64,000 bases of DNA, taken from assembly GCA_963377175.1 (NCBI GenBank), contig CAUJNA010001746.1, positions 169,255 to 233,254 of the forward strand. The letters run 5' to 3'. This document shows, piece after piece, positions 1-10,759 of this stretch. Positions within the stretch are counted from its first letter, which is position 1. Each line of letters starts with the position of its first letter. Under the pieces are notes generated by a model. It did no database searches, had not been told where the DNA came from, and worked only from the letters and a program-made list of their open reading frames with translations. A program made the position numbers and the translations under genes. This stretch comes from Effrenium voratum. Its lineage: Eukaryota > Sar > Dinophyceae > Suessiales > Symbiodiniaceae.

Positions 1-920
1 CAAAGCAGGTCCCAAAAGAAAGAGCCCAGAAGCACTGTGGATGGCCAAAGTACGCGCCAGTTGGGATTGGTGCCTTATCCCAATTCTGATAGGGCTTCAT
101 CCATCCCCAATCGTGTAGGAATCTATTCAGCCACCGCATAACACGAAAACAGAAGAAACAAACAAACAACGCAATACTGTAAATTAAGATAGAGCCTGAA
201 AAGAGGCCCCAAGACGAGATTCCTCTAAACCCAATGTATTTTTGGGTTCCATAGAATTAACAAGCAGGGAAGTACGCTTTTCTGATTGACACTCCCTATG
301 CGTCAAAGTGACATGTAAAGCAACTTTTGGACATGCGGGCTTTCACCCTCCATCCCCTCCACATTCAAAATCGAAGAAAAGAACCAGCGCATGTTGCTTT
401 TCTTCACGCGGTTGCTTGAAAGCTACCTCTTTTTTTTGGGTCCAAGTCCACTCTTGCGCTATCGCCTGCGGGTGGTGGACTAGGGCCAGGAGACAAATGT
501 GGAGCCCCAGGAAAGGCTCCAGGAAACCTTCGATCAGAAGGGGCTCGAGTTTCCTCCCGAAATCGGCCACTTTTGGGCGAGATCCTTGGGAAAAATCCCC
601 ATCAAAGTGGCAAGTCATGGGCATGGGAATTCCACTGCATCACGTTTTTCCACAGCCATTATCCATGTTGATCAGGGAAGCCACAAGGAAAACCACAATA
701 TTGGTGGGTACAGCGAATTGTGCCCAGGTGGTTCACTTTAGTTACTGCGACTATTGGATGGCCCATGGCTTTTGGCATTGGGTGTCTTTTTGAAGGCACC
801 CCTTTTTTGGCTGAAAGGACAACCAAAGGGCACCCCAAGAGTTTCTTTTGGGGGTCCCCGACTTTGTGACTCAAGCCAGGTTTGTCTCGTGGGTTTCCCC
901 TTCATTGGGTTCATATGCAG
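1..920. other. No gene recognised
   Basis: AT/GC-balanced sequence with frequent stops and pieces of the dispersed GGTTTCC/AAAGGGAAACC motif (for example near 800-850). Probably intron or intergenic. I see no convincing coding frame here before the exon candidate at 921. Confidence 0.4.
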
Positions 921-1007
921 GTGACCGGCCTCAAGGCGCTGCGCGGTGGTCGCGGCGCCTTGGTAGCCATTGGTTTCGTCGCCGCTGGGTTTCTGGGTGA
1001 ATTTTGA
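921..1007 (+). CDS. Candidate exon, membrane-helix-like
   Basis: After a TATGCAG acceptor-like site, a GC-rich island reads V-T-G-L-K-A-L-R-G-G-R and then a hydrophobic helix (ALVAIGFVAAGFLG) before TGA at 1005-1007. A GT donor-like site (GG|GTGAAT) just after the helix could end the exon near 993. Alanine/glycine-rich helices of this sort occur in many membrane proteins, so no family is assigned. The codon composition contrasts sharply with the T-rich sequence on both sides. Confidence 0.4.
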   Translation: MTGLKALRGGRGALVAIGFVAAGFLGEF

Positions 1008-1764
1008 AGCTCGGGGTTTCCTCGGCTGCATCTTGGGAGTGTGTTTTTTGGAGTTGGTATTTGTTTGTTGGTATTTGTTTGGGGGTTCTCAAATCAAACC
1101 AATCGGAAAACCAGCCTTTTCTTTTCTCTTCTTTCTTGTTTTTTTTGTTGGGGGGACGACGCCAACAGTTTCATTGGGGGTCCTCTAGTTGACATTTGTT
1201 TTGGGGCAGTGCCTAAGAGTAAACATTTGGAGAGGTTTTCCAATTGCCCTTGACACCGCCCATTTGGAAGGTGATTCTCAGGATGTCACTTCGCTCAAGG
1301 CAGAGAGGCAAGTGTCAATTCTGGTCCTATTCTGGCAATGTATTAGGGGGCATATAGCCTTGCCTCACTGGAAGTCCCCTTGATTTGCTGCAAACAAAAG
1401 GCATCTCAACAAGGTGCGCTCCAAAGCAAGACCATCGTTTTTCAATGGGTTTATGTTCTTTGCATATTTGATTTGATACAGATTAGATGTCACTTTCAGT
1501 TTAGTTCAAACCGTTTCGAACAGACACCCAAATTTTGGCCGCACTCGGCCGGCCTCAAGGGAACCCGGGCAGCCACACACCGAAGGGGATGGATTCATGG
1601 GAGTTCCTCTTCTCGGATTTCATTGAAAGGGCACAAAAAAAGACACAGCAACTTAATGGACCCCGATTTTCAGAAACCAGAGTGCCAGAGGGTCAAGTAA
1701 AACCAAACAGCGTAAACATGCCCAATGTTGCCCCCCTACATTTCCCACAGGGTTAAGATTGTGA

Positions 1765-2157
1765 CCTCAAGCTGAGGCGGCCGCGGTCGGGGTCGGCGAT
1801 GAGAGAACCGTCAAAAGTTCGGCCGCGAGCGATGGTTGCGCCTCGTTTTTGGGCATCCATCTGGAAGTTTGCCAAACACTCGCCAAGAACAAAGGATTCC
1901 CGGTGCTGGTTCTTTTAAACGTCGATTTGCGGAAACAGAGTACTGCTCCAGTTCTGGTCCGCACTTCTCTTCCAGCGTTGTCCGCCTTTATGGCTGAGTC
2001 TCTCCAACCGGACAGGCCGACAAGATGCGTTGTTGTTGACTCGGCTCCAAGGAATGCTTCCAGGATCCAAGAGCGTGGTTTGGGAGCAGTGCTCAGTTGT
2101 CCCTTTGTTGTTTTACGCAGCGGGTGGGCGCGCGGGCAAGCGGGTGGGCGGGCGTGA
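1765..2157 (+). CDS. Candidate exon or gene fragment, unknown
   Basis: An open + frame of about 130 codons runs from just after a TGA at 1762 to TGA at 2155. Its middle (1849-2110) has balanced protein-like composition, including a VLVLLNVDLRKQ stretch. The last ~40 bases run into a GGGCG-rich and then GT-rich repeat and are probably not coding. The minus strand is also open here, so strand is uncertain. Not recognised. Confidence 0.3.
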   Translation, partial: PQAEAAAVGVGDERTVKSSAASDGCASFLGIHLEVCQTLAKNKGFPVLVLLNVDLRKQSTAPVLVRTSLPALSAFMAESLQPDRPTRCVVVDSAPRNASRIQERGLGAVLSCPFVVLRSGWARGQAGGRA

Positions 2158-2159
2158 TC

Positions 2160-2386
2160 GGGTGTGTTTGTGTGTGTGATGTGTGCATGTGTGTGCATGT
2201 GTGTGAGTGTGTGTGAGTGTGTGTGTGTGTGTCTGTGTGTCTGTGTGTCTGTGTGTCTGTGTGTCTGTGTGTCTGTGTGTCTGTGTGTCTGTGTGTCTGT
2301 GTGTCTGTGTGTCTGTGTGTCTGTGTGTCTGTGTGTGTGTGTGCGTGTGCGTGCGTGCGTGTGTGCGTGCGTGCGTGCGTGCGTGC

Positions 2387-2446
<60 letters not shown>

Positions 2447-2890
2447 ACGATTTTGTGGGGTACATATTATCTAAGGTTTTTGCAGTGTGAGTGTGTGTTT
2501 GCTTTGCGTGTTGTGTTGTGCTGTGCTGTGCTGTGCTGTGTTGTGTTATGGTGTGGTCTGGTCTGGTCTGGTCTGGTCTGGTGTGTGACGTTGTGTTGTG
2601 TTGTGGTGTGGTGTGTGTGTGTTGCGTGTGTGTGTGTGTGTGTTGTGTGTGTGTGTTGTTTGTGTTGTGTGTGTGTGTTGTGTGTGTGTGTTGTGTGTGT
2701 GTTGTGTGTGTGTTGTTTGTGTTGTGTGTGTGTGTTGTGTGTTGTGTGTATGCGTTGCGTGTTGTCTTTTGTCTGTTGTCTGTTGCATTTGTGGGCATTG
2801 TGTTATGTTGTGTTGTGTTGCATTGTGTTGCGTGTTGCGTGTTGGGCGTTGGATGTTGGGTTTAAGTGTTGTGTTGCGATGTGCCGTGTG
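2160..2890. repeat. GT-rich microsatellite complex
   Basis: About 730 bp of alternating GT-type sequence in consecutive blocks: a (TGTGTCTG)n octamer array at about 2229-2330, (GCGT)n at 2340-2395, pure (GT)n at about 2391-2442, then degenerate TGTTGTG/CTGTG blocks to about 2890. Long reading frames across it, with Cys/Val or Thr/His repeats, are artefacts of stop-free repeat units. Confidence 0.95.
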
Positions 2891-3061
2891 GTGGTTTTGA
2901 ACGCGTGTGCAGGTGTGCTGGCGCCCCATGTGCCAGTAAAGTCTTTGCGTCGATGTGCGATCATTTCGATCAACTTCGCAAGTCTTACCCATCCTGCGGA
3001 GGAAGCAACCGACCAGACACCCGAATTCGGTTTGGATCTCGCTGCAGCCATTGGTTCAACC

Positions 3062-3265
3062 ATGCGCCATTGGTTCCTGCTCCTCACCGCCTGCGCGGCG
3101 GTCAACGAAGATCCGGGGCCGTCGCAGGCGGCGGGGGACGGGGGGATGGGGGATGGCGGGGATCGATCAGAAGTGAACACAAGTCATAGCGCAGCTCAAG
3201 TTCCAGAGTCTCCAGAACTCGAGCTTTTTTGGCAGGGAAACTGGGAACTTGCAGGAAGATGTTGA
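3062..3265 (+). CDS. Candidate small ORF with signal-peptide-like start and PGP motif
   Basis: 67 codons from ATG 3062 to TGA 3263. The N-terminus is M-R-H-W followed by a hydrophobic run (FLLLTACAAV) and then N-E-D-P-G-P. The rest is Gly/Asp- then Ser/Glu-rich. A hydrophobic leader followed by (D)xExNPGP is the pattern of 2A-like translational-skipping peptides at the N-terminus of some non-LTR retrotransposon proteins. Here the Asn before PGP is Asp, so it would be degenerate at best. It could equally be a first exon of a secreted protein. Confidence 0.4.
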   Translation: MRHWFLLLTACAAVNEDPGPSQAAGDGGMGDGGDRSEVNTSHSAAQVPESPELELFWQGNWELAGRC

Positions 3266-3408
3266 AAGCAGCCAAAAGTGAGAAGTCGTTTCAGTCCCGG
3301 TCGTGGTGGGAGTTCCCGCAAAGCAAGTCGCGCGAAAAAACAACGCACTTGTTCAAAGACGACTTTGTGACTTTTCAGCTCTTCTCTTGACTTGGTCTAC
3401 TTTAAGTA

Positions 3409-3849
3409 ATGGCTCCGAAAGGTTGCCAACCCAAAACGCGATATAACCTCAAGGGCCTTTCCCTGCCAGACCACTTTCCTCGAATTGCAGGTGTCTTTTT
3501 TTGTTCCGACGGGATATCATGTCATGTCCTTTGGGCAAATGAGACACGAAAAAAAAATCGCTCGAGCGCTCGATCGCTGCGTGAGGTGCTGGTGTCGCTG
3601 GGCCGGGGTGACTGCTCACGGCTACTGCTGGAGACTTATGGGGCACTGCAAGGCGCCGGCTGCTCGTGTCGCCGTGCACCTCTCTGTTGGTGGAATTCCG
3701 AATGGGATTCCACCGAACGTGGTGAACCAATGCCCACCCCAGGGGGAGGGGGGGGTGACTCTGGAATTCCGTTTGTACTTCCGCTTTCCCTTTTCTGGGA
3801 AATATTAAATGAATGGAATTGGGGGGACCCCCACAATCCTCCCCCTTAG
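3409..3849 (+). CDS. Candidate ORF/exon, unknown function
   Basis: ATG-initiated frame of 146 codons. The start (MAPKGCQPKTRYNLKGLSLP) and the GC-rich middle (about 3550-3690, with SLREVLVSLGRGDCSRLLLE) look protein-like. The end is Gly/Pro-rich low complexity. An intron may lie between these parts, since the stretch about 3490-3550 is T/A-rich. No domain recognised. Confidence 0.35.
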   Translation: MAPKGCQPKTRYNLKGLSLPDHFPRIAGVFFCSDGISCHVLWANETRKKNRSSARSLREVLVSLGRGDCSRLLLETYGALQGAGCSCRRAPLCWWNSEWDSTERGEPMPTPGGGGGDSGIPFVLPLSLFWEILNEWNWGDPHNPPP

Positions 3850-4730
3850 TGGGTGAGCTCACATAAAGGTCCTTCACCTGAATCACCTTTCATGTCACTC
3901 TCACTGGCCATGGATAATAGAGGCCAGAGGTGCTGGACTTTCTGTTTTTTGGGAAGGCTATCTTGTTGGTAAGCAATGAGCGCGGGCTTTTCGGTCCAGT
4001 GACTCCCAAAAAGGCGCCCCCTTTGCCAGTCACCTTTTTTTTGTTCTTTTAATTCCATGTACCGCGGGTCTACCTTCGGAAGGCAGATCGAGATGCGTGG
4101 ACCCACGGACTCCTTTCTGCCTACACAGGAAGCGGAAAGGGATCCATGCACAAGGAAGCCATCCCTTTTTCGACCCGAAGAATCCATCGCCCTTCCCTTA
4201 GAACCCTTTTGGGTTGCTCTTTTCTGCAGTTGGTTTTCAACTATGGTCTAAGTCAGTCGAATCTATTGACCTCTTCGCCGTTCTAAGGCTACTTGAAGTC
4301 TAGCGTCTCACTCCGCAAAACCATTCGCATGGCTGGTGACTAAAACAGTGACCAGGCGGGCGCATTTCCCGTGGCTCGATTCTCCGCTAGTGGCGTATAC
4401 GTTGGAGGGAGACATCGCCAGGAAATGAAGGAAGACCCCAACACAACAGCCCCTCCATGAAGCAAACAGCCCTCGCTTCTTGTTGAGGGTACATGGAAAA
4501 CCAGCCTTTAGCCTCCAAATCACCAGTCGAAACCACCGATCAGGAAGCTGAATGCAGCAAACTTTTTTTGTGGAAGCCCAAGGGACCTGCCAACATGGGG
4601 GTGGCTTAGAAGAGAAACCAAGGAAAAACCAACCATCTTGCGGTTCTGTGCGAAACACTCGAACCAACACCCCCCCCAAATAGACCGCCCTCAAACATGT
4701 TTGGTGCACATAAAGCACAGATCTATGTAA

Positions 4731-4954
4731 ATGAAGTCCCCCAAAGTGCCCATGACAAATCAACGCTCCGCAGGATGGGAGCCGCGCCCTGGTCTCTTCC
4801 GACACGCCTGCCTGGGCATGGCCCCGCGACAGACACGCCGCCCGCGAGAGACGAGGGACGGCGCGACCACTGCCCGACCTTTCGGCCATTTTTCCCGGTT
4901 GGTCCGATTTTTGCTCGGTCCCAAGAGGTTGACCTTTGTAGATCCCTGGGGCAA
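4731..4954 (+). CDS. Candidate exon
   Basis: GC-rich island with an open + frame ending ...RLTFVDPWGK just before TGA. The sequence GGGGCAAGTGAG there could act as a splice donor, and dinoflagellates tolerate GC and GA donors. Arg-rich middle. Two other frames are also open, so frame choice is tentative. No family recognised. Confidence 0.35.
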
Positions 4955-5065
4955 GTGAGTTTCCTATATTTTTGGAGTGCTTTTGATTTTAAGAGCGCCG
5001 ATCCTTTTTTCCCATGGAAATCCACTGGGGCAGTGGCCATGAGGTTTAAGAGCTGGAACCTTTGA

Positions 5066-6480
5066 TTGCGTAAAACTTTTAGGGGTTGTCCATCTCTGCT
5101 ACCCCAAATGGCTTGGAATTCTCAGCGGGGGGCGGGAGGGGGGGAGAAAGGCCAGGTTATGTTGTACCAAGGGAATGATGTTGAAGTGTTTGTGGGTGTG
5201 TGACAATTAGGGCTTTGGATTCATATAAGGTTGGTTCTCCTTTTAGTCCCTTAAAACCCAGGTGACACACTCGCCAAGTGGCATACCCTGTTTTTTTTGT
5301 TATTTGTGCGAAAGAGGGGTCTCAATGCGCTTTTCCACGTGGGTGGGAGGGCATTGGGTCTCGCAAAGTGTTGCAGTTGGAGGGCGGGTTCGGGTGGCGT
5401 CCCGTTGACCCACTTTTTGGAGGGTCATGTTGAGGCTCTTGAACGAGTGCAGCTCAAGGGCATTTGCAAGTGGCAATCGTGGAAGGCAGGCAAAGGGAAA
5501 CGAAAAGGATGGCGGCCATTTGGAAGGGGCTTCCATGTTTTCTCCCTCGATTTTCCTTTTCAGCCCCGTAACATCACCTTTTGGCTGCTAGATGAGTTTC
5601 CTCCTGGGCCACGTTTAAGGGAACAATCTAGGTAGCCCTGTTTGAGGGTTCTCGGTTCAAAGGGCAGCCAAAAGGAAGATCCGATATCTTGGTAGGGCCT
5701 GAAGATTGTGAAACGATTGGGGAACCCTTCATATGTTTGGTTCATTTTGGTTGGGAGGCTACTTTCTTAGGTTGACTTAAAGGGAAGCCAAAAGGACCCC
5801 CCCTTTGCTGGGTTCCTCGCACCTGCAACAACACATGTTGCACTCAGGCAAAGCAGCTGAAGCTGGGGGAAGCTGCGGCCATGAATGAGGCGGAGCTGCG
5901 TTTTGTTTTGGGGCGATCCGGTTGGAGGCTTCGATGACTGCAGCAGGCAACCAGACAACCAAGGGGCGTTCCAGCATGAAAATGTTCAACTTGCTTCCCA
6001 GCCAAAAAACAAAGTCGAACAGGCGATTGATGATTGCCGGCTGGAATCCTTCCTTACAAAGAGTCACGCGCTGGCAGCTGTTTGGGTCTTGAAATCTCCG
6101 AGGCTCAGGACTTTTGAGGGAATTGAGGGAAGGAGGAGAACCGTCATGCCAAGTACCGGCGGCTCGTCTTTTTTTGAGGGTACCCGTTTTGGGATGGTGG
6201 TACAAAGGGAAACCACAAGGAAAACCATGAATTGTTAAGTTCCGCTATTTTGAGACGCATACCCATATAAGAGCAACTTACCAAATTGCTCATAGTCTAT
6301 GGCTAGTTTGGCTCTTCCACATGGAACCTGGCAGAGGGTCCCCTTGGAATCAGCGCTAAATTGCACATGATGCTTAATTTCCCCTACGAGACCAGGGGAC
6401 ATTGACATGTTTATTTGTTTCTAGACCCCCCCCATTTGGCACCCAATGTTCAATTGGTCATTGAACATACGTAGACTTGA
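5066..6480. other. Mostly non-coding; repeat motif copies
   Basis: Contains several copies of the dispersed AAAGGGAAACC / GGTTTCCC motif (5660, 5775, 6205). A weak + frame near 5420-5500 (HVEALERVQLKGICKWQ) could be a small exon, but I cannot define its edges. Otherwise I see nothing. Confidence 0.35.
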
Positions 6481-6496
6481 ACATTTAACATAGACT

Positions 6497-6579
6497 CACC
6501 CACCCACCCACCCAACTACTCGCCCGGCCGCCCGCCCGCCCACCCACCCACCCACCCACCCACCCACCCACCCACCCAT
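6497..6579. repeat. (CCCA)n microsatellite
   Basis: Tandem ACCC/CCCA units interrupted by a CGCCCGGCCGCCCGCC segment. The complementary strand is a GGGT array capable of G-quadruplex formation. Confidence 0.9.
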
Positions 6580-6692
6580 CCAAGCACCCCTGCTGAGCAT
6601 TCGGCCCCCCATTTTTGTTGGCTCCCCTTCCCCAGTCACCACTATAGTAGGTACCCAGGGAAAACCATCACGCAAACGCCAGGCCAAGCTAC

Positions 6693-6878
6693 TTGCCTTT
6701 CTCCGGTGGCAACTGGAAGCCCCTTCCGCTGGCCCCCGACGGCCACTCGGCCCCGCTCGGACCCGCCGAGACCTGCGGGCGCCTGGCGGCCAACGCGGTC
6801 CGGGCGCGGCGCTCCGGGAAGCTCCCGAGCCTCAACCAGCTGCAGGCGGGGCGGAAAACAACGGAGCCTTCGAGTTGA
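6693..6878 (+). CDS. Candidate exon
   Basis: GC-rich island with a + frame containing GPAETCGRLAANAVRARRSG. It is followed immediately by poly-G-rich sequence (6905-6945). An overlapping + frame and the minus strand are also open. The chosen frame has the most protein-like composition. No family recognised. Confidence 0.35.
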   Translation: MPFSGGNWKPLPLAPDGHSAPLGPAETCGRLAANAVRARRSGKLPSLNQLQAGRKTTEPSS

Positions 6879-8074
6879 TTGGGGTTCGTGGGGCCGGTCG
6901 GGCCGGGGGATGGGGGGAGGGGGGAGGGGGGGGAATGGGGGGTTCTCCAAGTTTGTTGAGAAAGAAGATTTAAGTTGTTTTTGTTCCTGGTGTTCAAGCG
7001 AATCTGTCGCTGGAAATATGCGACTTTCTTTCCCGGGTGACTTGAGGAAATGGAGGAGACAAATAGTTATGTGTCTTCCGAACAACCAGTTGGCTTCCCT
7101 CGGAAACGTGAAACATGCAAACCCCTCAGATGCCAAATGGGAACCTTCTCACAATATGGGTCCCCATTCTGAGAGACCCACATGTCTCTGCCACATTTAT
7201 GGCGAGCATGCCTTGTCAGCCCCGAAGCTTCTTTTTTTGTTTTTTGAAATTTTGAGGGGACCTGGACCCAAAAATGGTCGGTTTCCTTTTGGCGCCCTTG
7301 GGTTATTGGGCTCCAGTCCGTTTTTGCATTTTCAGAATGCCGTGGGTTCAACTCACTGGGGTCATAGCCACGGCAATGTTTGGAATTCAATAGCAGCATA
7401 GCCATGGATATTTGGGCAACCCCAAGCTCAGTTGGAACTATCTATGGCTGTTTTGCCTCACAAACTCACCCCCCAAGTGGCAGGTTGAAGGGACACAACC
7501 CCCATTGTATGAAACTGAATAGCACCTAGAAACGGAATCAACATAACCCCAAGCTCTTACTTAGCACCCTACGGACTGGCCATAGCTTTTGCAGCGTGCG
7601 TTCCGGAGGAGAGCCGCGCGGAATCTGGAACGATGCGTTATTTCCGACTTACCCTCCCAAGCAGGAACCTGACAGGAGGTGTTGCTGTGAATGGTGCAGG
7701 ACTGTCCAGATTACCTTTAGAGTTTAGTGGTGCTTTGGGGCTCAAAGAGCCCTCAACTGGGTTGCTTCGTTTTTCATTTTTTTTGGACCCCAAAAACCCT
7801 CGGTCGAACGTCCGGCTGTTATTTTGCCACCGATTAACATGGAACCTGACGTTCCGAGGACTCCGGGTTTGGACCCATGTCCTTTTCAACGGACCGGGTC
7901 CCGAACGTCAGGTTCCATCTCAACATTGACCCCAGATTGATCAACCCCAGTTCATTAACATGGGGGTGTTCCCCTCCAAAAGTGATTTTGCTTCCCCTAC
8001 TACACCCAGGGACGCCCCCTATGAATGAATAGTTCATCACTCCGCGGTCACCATTAATCGGTGGGGCATTTGGT

Positions 8075-8395
8075 GAGTGGCTGCAGGAGCTCTGGTGCCG
8101 CCCTCCAGACCTCACCATGGCGCAACGTGTGGAGCCGCTCATCAGCGCCCTGCGCAACGCGCCCCGTCTCGGAAGACACGGGGGTCTCCTTGTGAGATGT
8201 CGCCCTGTTTGGGGTTGGGAAAGGGAAGCCGAAGGAACCCCCACGAAGTTTTGGAGACCCTCCCTTCTTGACCGAATGCTCAGTTGTTTGTTCGTTTGCT
8301 TTCTTTCCCATTGGCACCATCTCCCCACGGCAACCGTGCTGGATTCTGCATGTTGGACTTTAGCTGCGCTGGTTGCCACCGGAGCAGCGGAGTGA
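8075..8395 (+). CDS. Candidate exon(s), unknown
   Basis: One open + frame covers two protein-like segments. About 8075-8180 reads GEWLQELWCRPPDLTMAQRV and on through an EPLISALRNAP helix. About 8325-8395 ends ATVLDSACWTLAALVATGAA before TGA. The T-rich stretch between them (8180-8320) is probably an intron that happens to lack stops. Function unknown. Confidence 0.45.
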   Translation, partial: EWLQELWCRPPDLTMAQRVEPLISALRNAPRLGRHGGLLVRCRPVWGWEREAEGTPTKFWRPSLLDRMLSCLFVCFLSHWHHLPTATVLDSACWTLAALVATGAAE

Positions 8396-8536
8396 ATCGC
8401 CCGGCATTCGCGTGTTTGTCAAGGATTCGGAAAGGGTTGGGCAATGTCTACATTCATTGTAAACCCCCTCTCTTGCAACCCACCAGAAGGACTCATTTCT
8501 GATTTGATTTCCGCAAAGTAAATACCAACAAACCTT

Positions 8537-8760
8537 ATGGTTACCATGGAAACCTCCTGCGACAATTCTGCCACCACACGTCGTTCCCCGCACTCGGCTC
8601 ACTGGACGTCTCTCGTCGCTCAGGCCACAGGCTCCAGCGCCGCGGCGCTGAACCGCTGGTGGCAGCAGCGCCAAGAACTGGCGCGCAGCGCCGGCAACGG
8701 CAGCCTGTTGGAGGCGGCAACCGTTTGGCGGCGCAGAGGGAGTCTCAGCGTTGTTGTTTT
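8537..8760 (+). CDS. Candidate exon, Ala/Arg-rich
   Basis: The frame from ATG 8537 becomes protein-like at about 8570 (SAHWTSLVAQATGSSAAALN, then RWWQQRQELARSAGNG) and fades at about 8750 into T-rich sequence with repeated acceptor-like motifs. Coiled or helical composition; no domain recognised. Confidence 0.45.
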
Positions 8761-9056
8761 TTGTTTTTCAGCGGCGGAAATGTTAAGCGTTGTTTTTTCA
8801 GCAGCGGACATGTCAAGCGGCGTGTTTTTTTTTGTTTTCCCTCAGCAGCAGAAATGTTCAGCGGCTGCATTTTTTGGTGTTTGTTTTTTAAGAAATTGGC
8901 TGGGTATGTTAGAGGTGGTGTGTAATCATCGGCCGCTTTTGTTTTCCGCTATCTTGGATCTGTGCTGCTGTAGTTTTCCTTTTTAGAGCAGACATTTCAA
9001 GCGCCTCAACTCAGGCAAATGTATGGGAAGCGCCTCAACTCAGGCAAATGTATTGG
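8760..9056 (+). repeat. Degenerate tandem acceptor-like repeats and 28 bp duplication
   Basis: Three consecutive copies of a pyrimidine tract plus CAGCRGCGGA and ATGTYAAGCG occur near 8764, 8796 and 8837, with a more diverged copy near 8985. At about 9000-9056 a further unit, GCGCCTCAACTCAGGCAAAT, is duplicated in tandem just before the GT array. Confidence 0.6.
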
Positions 9057-9057
9057 T

Positions 9058-9319
9058 GTGCATGTGTGTGTGTGTGTGTGGGTGTGTGTGCGTGTGTGTA
9101 TGTGTGTGTGTGTGTGTGTGTGCGCGTGTGCGCGTGTGGGCGTGTGGGCGTGTGGGCGTGTGGGCGTGTGGGCGTGTGGGCGTGTGGGCGTGTGGGCGAG
9201 TGTGCGTGTGTGCGTGCGCGTGCGCGTGCGCGTGCGCGTGCGCGTGCGCGTGCGCGTGCGCGTGCGCGTGCGCGTGTGCGCGTGCGCGTGCGCGTGCGCG
9301 TGCGCGTGCGCGTGTGCGT

Positions 9320-9391
<72 letters not shown>
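9058..9391. repeat. Alternating purine-pyrimidine array (GT, GGGCGT, GCGCGT)
   Basis: About 330 bp in blocks: (GT)n, (GTGGGC)n at about 9135-9198, (GTGCGC)n at about 9200-9318, then (GT)n to 9391. Nearly all of it alternates purine and pyrimidine. The six-frame translations are artefacts. Confidence 0.95.
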
Positions 9392-9392
<1 letters not shown>

Positions 9393-9429
9393 AACATCGG
9401 GATATCGTGGTTTTCCCTGTGGTTTCCAG

Positions 9430-9542
9430 CTCACTTCCTGGGTTCCTGGACCTTGTGCGCTTTTGAGGCTTGGGCTTGGGCCATTTGTAGAAGCAAAACA
9501 CAAGGTGTGGGAGCTTTTTGGGCAACCCGCTCAGGAAGTGAG
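9430..9542. mobile_element. ~113 bp inverted-repeat element, family TIR-1
   Basis: Begins CTCACTTCCTGGG and ends CTCAGGAAGTGAG, which are inverted repeats of each other. The interior contains TTGGGCTTGGGCCATTTGTAG, matching other copies. Too short to encode anything. Non-autonomous MITE or introner-like element is the best guess. Confidence 0.55.
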
Positions 9543-10229
9543 GCTTATGGTTTTAGAACTTGAACCTGGCAGCACCCAAACGGACCCCTAGGCTATTGCA
9601 GGGTGGGTTTTCCGTTTGGTATCTCTTCAAACCATATTTTTTTTTCTGATTCTATTTTCAATGTTGCTTTAAATGGAAATCAAAAGGACAACCACTATTT
9701 TGGGTGGGATCCCTGTATTTTGACAGATACTTACTTGGGCCTGTCTCCCAGGTTGGTTCCATGAAAGTCGGGAATCAGTCATGGGGTATGCGGGCCCCTT
9801 TCTCCGCCAGGTTCGACCTTTATCAAAGTCCCAAGCCCTAGAACCATTCTGGTTTTCCACCCCCAGGCCACTGCCCCCAGCGCCTGATCTGCTGCATGTA
9901 GTGGGTTTGGGGGAGATATCGGTTTGGGTAGTGGAAACAAGCTTAGACTAATCGCGCTGGCTCAGGTACCCAAGGAATCACACCAGAAAAGGGGACCCTC
10001 AAGCTGCGCATCCGAAGGGGGTCAACATCGGCCCTACAACTGCTTGCTTTCCTTTCTTGAGGGGTCCAAAGGTGGTCAAAATGGGCCCCACTGCTGGTTG
10101 CTTTCCTTTGACGCTTTCAAAGGGGGTCAGGAACCGCTCGGTTTTTTCCTGCAACTGGTCGGTTTCCTTTGAGGGGTCCAAAGCCTTGGCTCTTTCGGGT
10201 TTTTCCCTCGCTTTTTTTCGGGCTTTCCC

Positions 10230-10427
10230 TTGGTATTTTTCCCGTTTTTTGCCCGGAGACCACCGGAGGTCTCCAGCCGCGCCCTGCCGGGCTCCGGGCT
10301 TGCCCTCTTCGCCGCCGACGCCGCGCAGAAGCGCCACGCGCTCGGCCGCGCGCTGCGGGGCGCCGGGCGCGCGGCGCGCCGCGCCCTCGACTTCCTCTGT
10401 GCCTTGACTGGATCGTGGAGGGAGTAG
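10230..10427 (+). CDS. Candidate terminal exon
   Basis: GC-rich frame with SSRALPGSGLALFAADAAQK followed by an Ala/Arg-rich helix and FLCALTGSWRE, then TAG at 10425. Composition is typical of the other GC-rich islands. The final 20 bases overlap a direct repeat (see 10407-10486), so the true end may be earlier. Unknown function. Confidence 0.45.
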   Translation: MVFFPFFARRPPEVSSRALPGSGLALFAADAAQKRHALGRALRGAGRAARRALDFLCALTGSWRE

Positions 10428-10486
10428 GTGTCAAAAACAACAGACCCCCAATGACTCGATCGTGGAGGGAGTAGGTGTCAACAAGA
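10407..10486 (+). repeat. Direct repeat, 29 bp, 47 bp apart
   Basis: GACTGGATCGTGGAGGGAGT plus the next nine bases occurs at about 10406-10434 and again at about 10453-10481 with one mismatch (G/C). The first copy contains the stop codon of the upstream exon candidate. Confidence 0.8.
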
Positions 10487-10759
10487 ATGAATGGACCCCA
10501 AGGAATGATGGATTTGTTTCGTGGCTTTGTTTTGTTTGGGCTTGGGGGTTATTTTGGCTGGGTTTCCTTTGGGTGTGCCATAAGTTGTGGTGTTTTTGTA
10601 GAGCCCCGTTTTGGTTGGTACTGGCGTGTGTCAAAAATAGGGACGTGTATACATGGTGCCTTTCCTTTTGGTTTTTCCTGTGGGTGTGCCTCGGTGAGGT
10701 TTACGCCAGTAGCGACCTTTGGGGTATGAAAGGGAAGCATGCTCATTCCACCAGGTGAA

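Noticed and set aside
1767..2798. 343-codon minus frame over the GT tracts
   Set aside because: Two-thirds is Thr/His repeat from the microsatellite; only the segment 1767-2100 could be coding, and the + strand is at least as plausible there.
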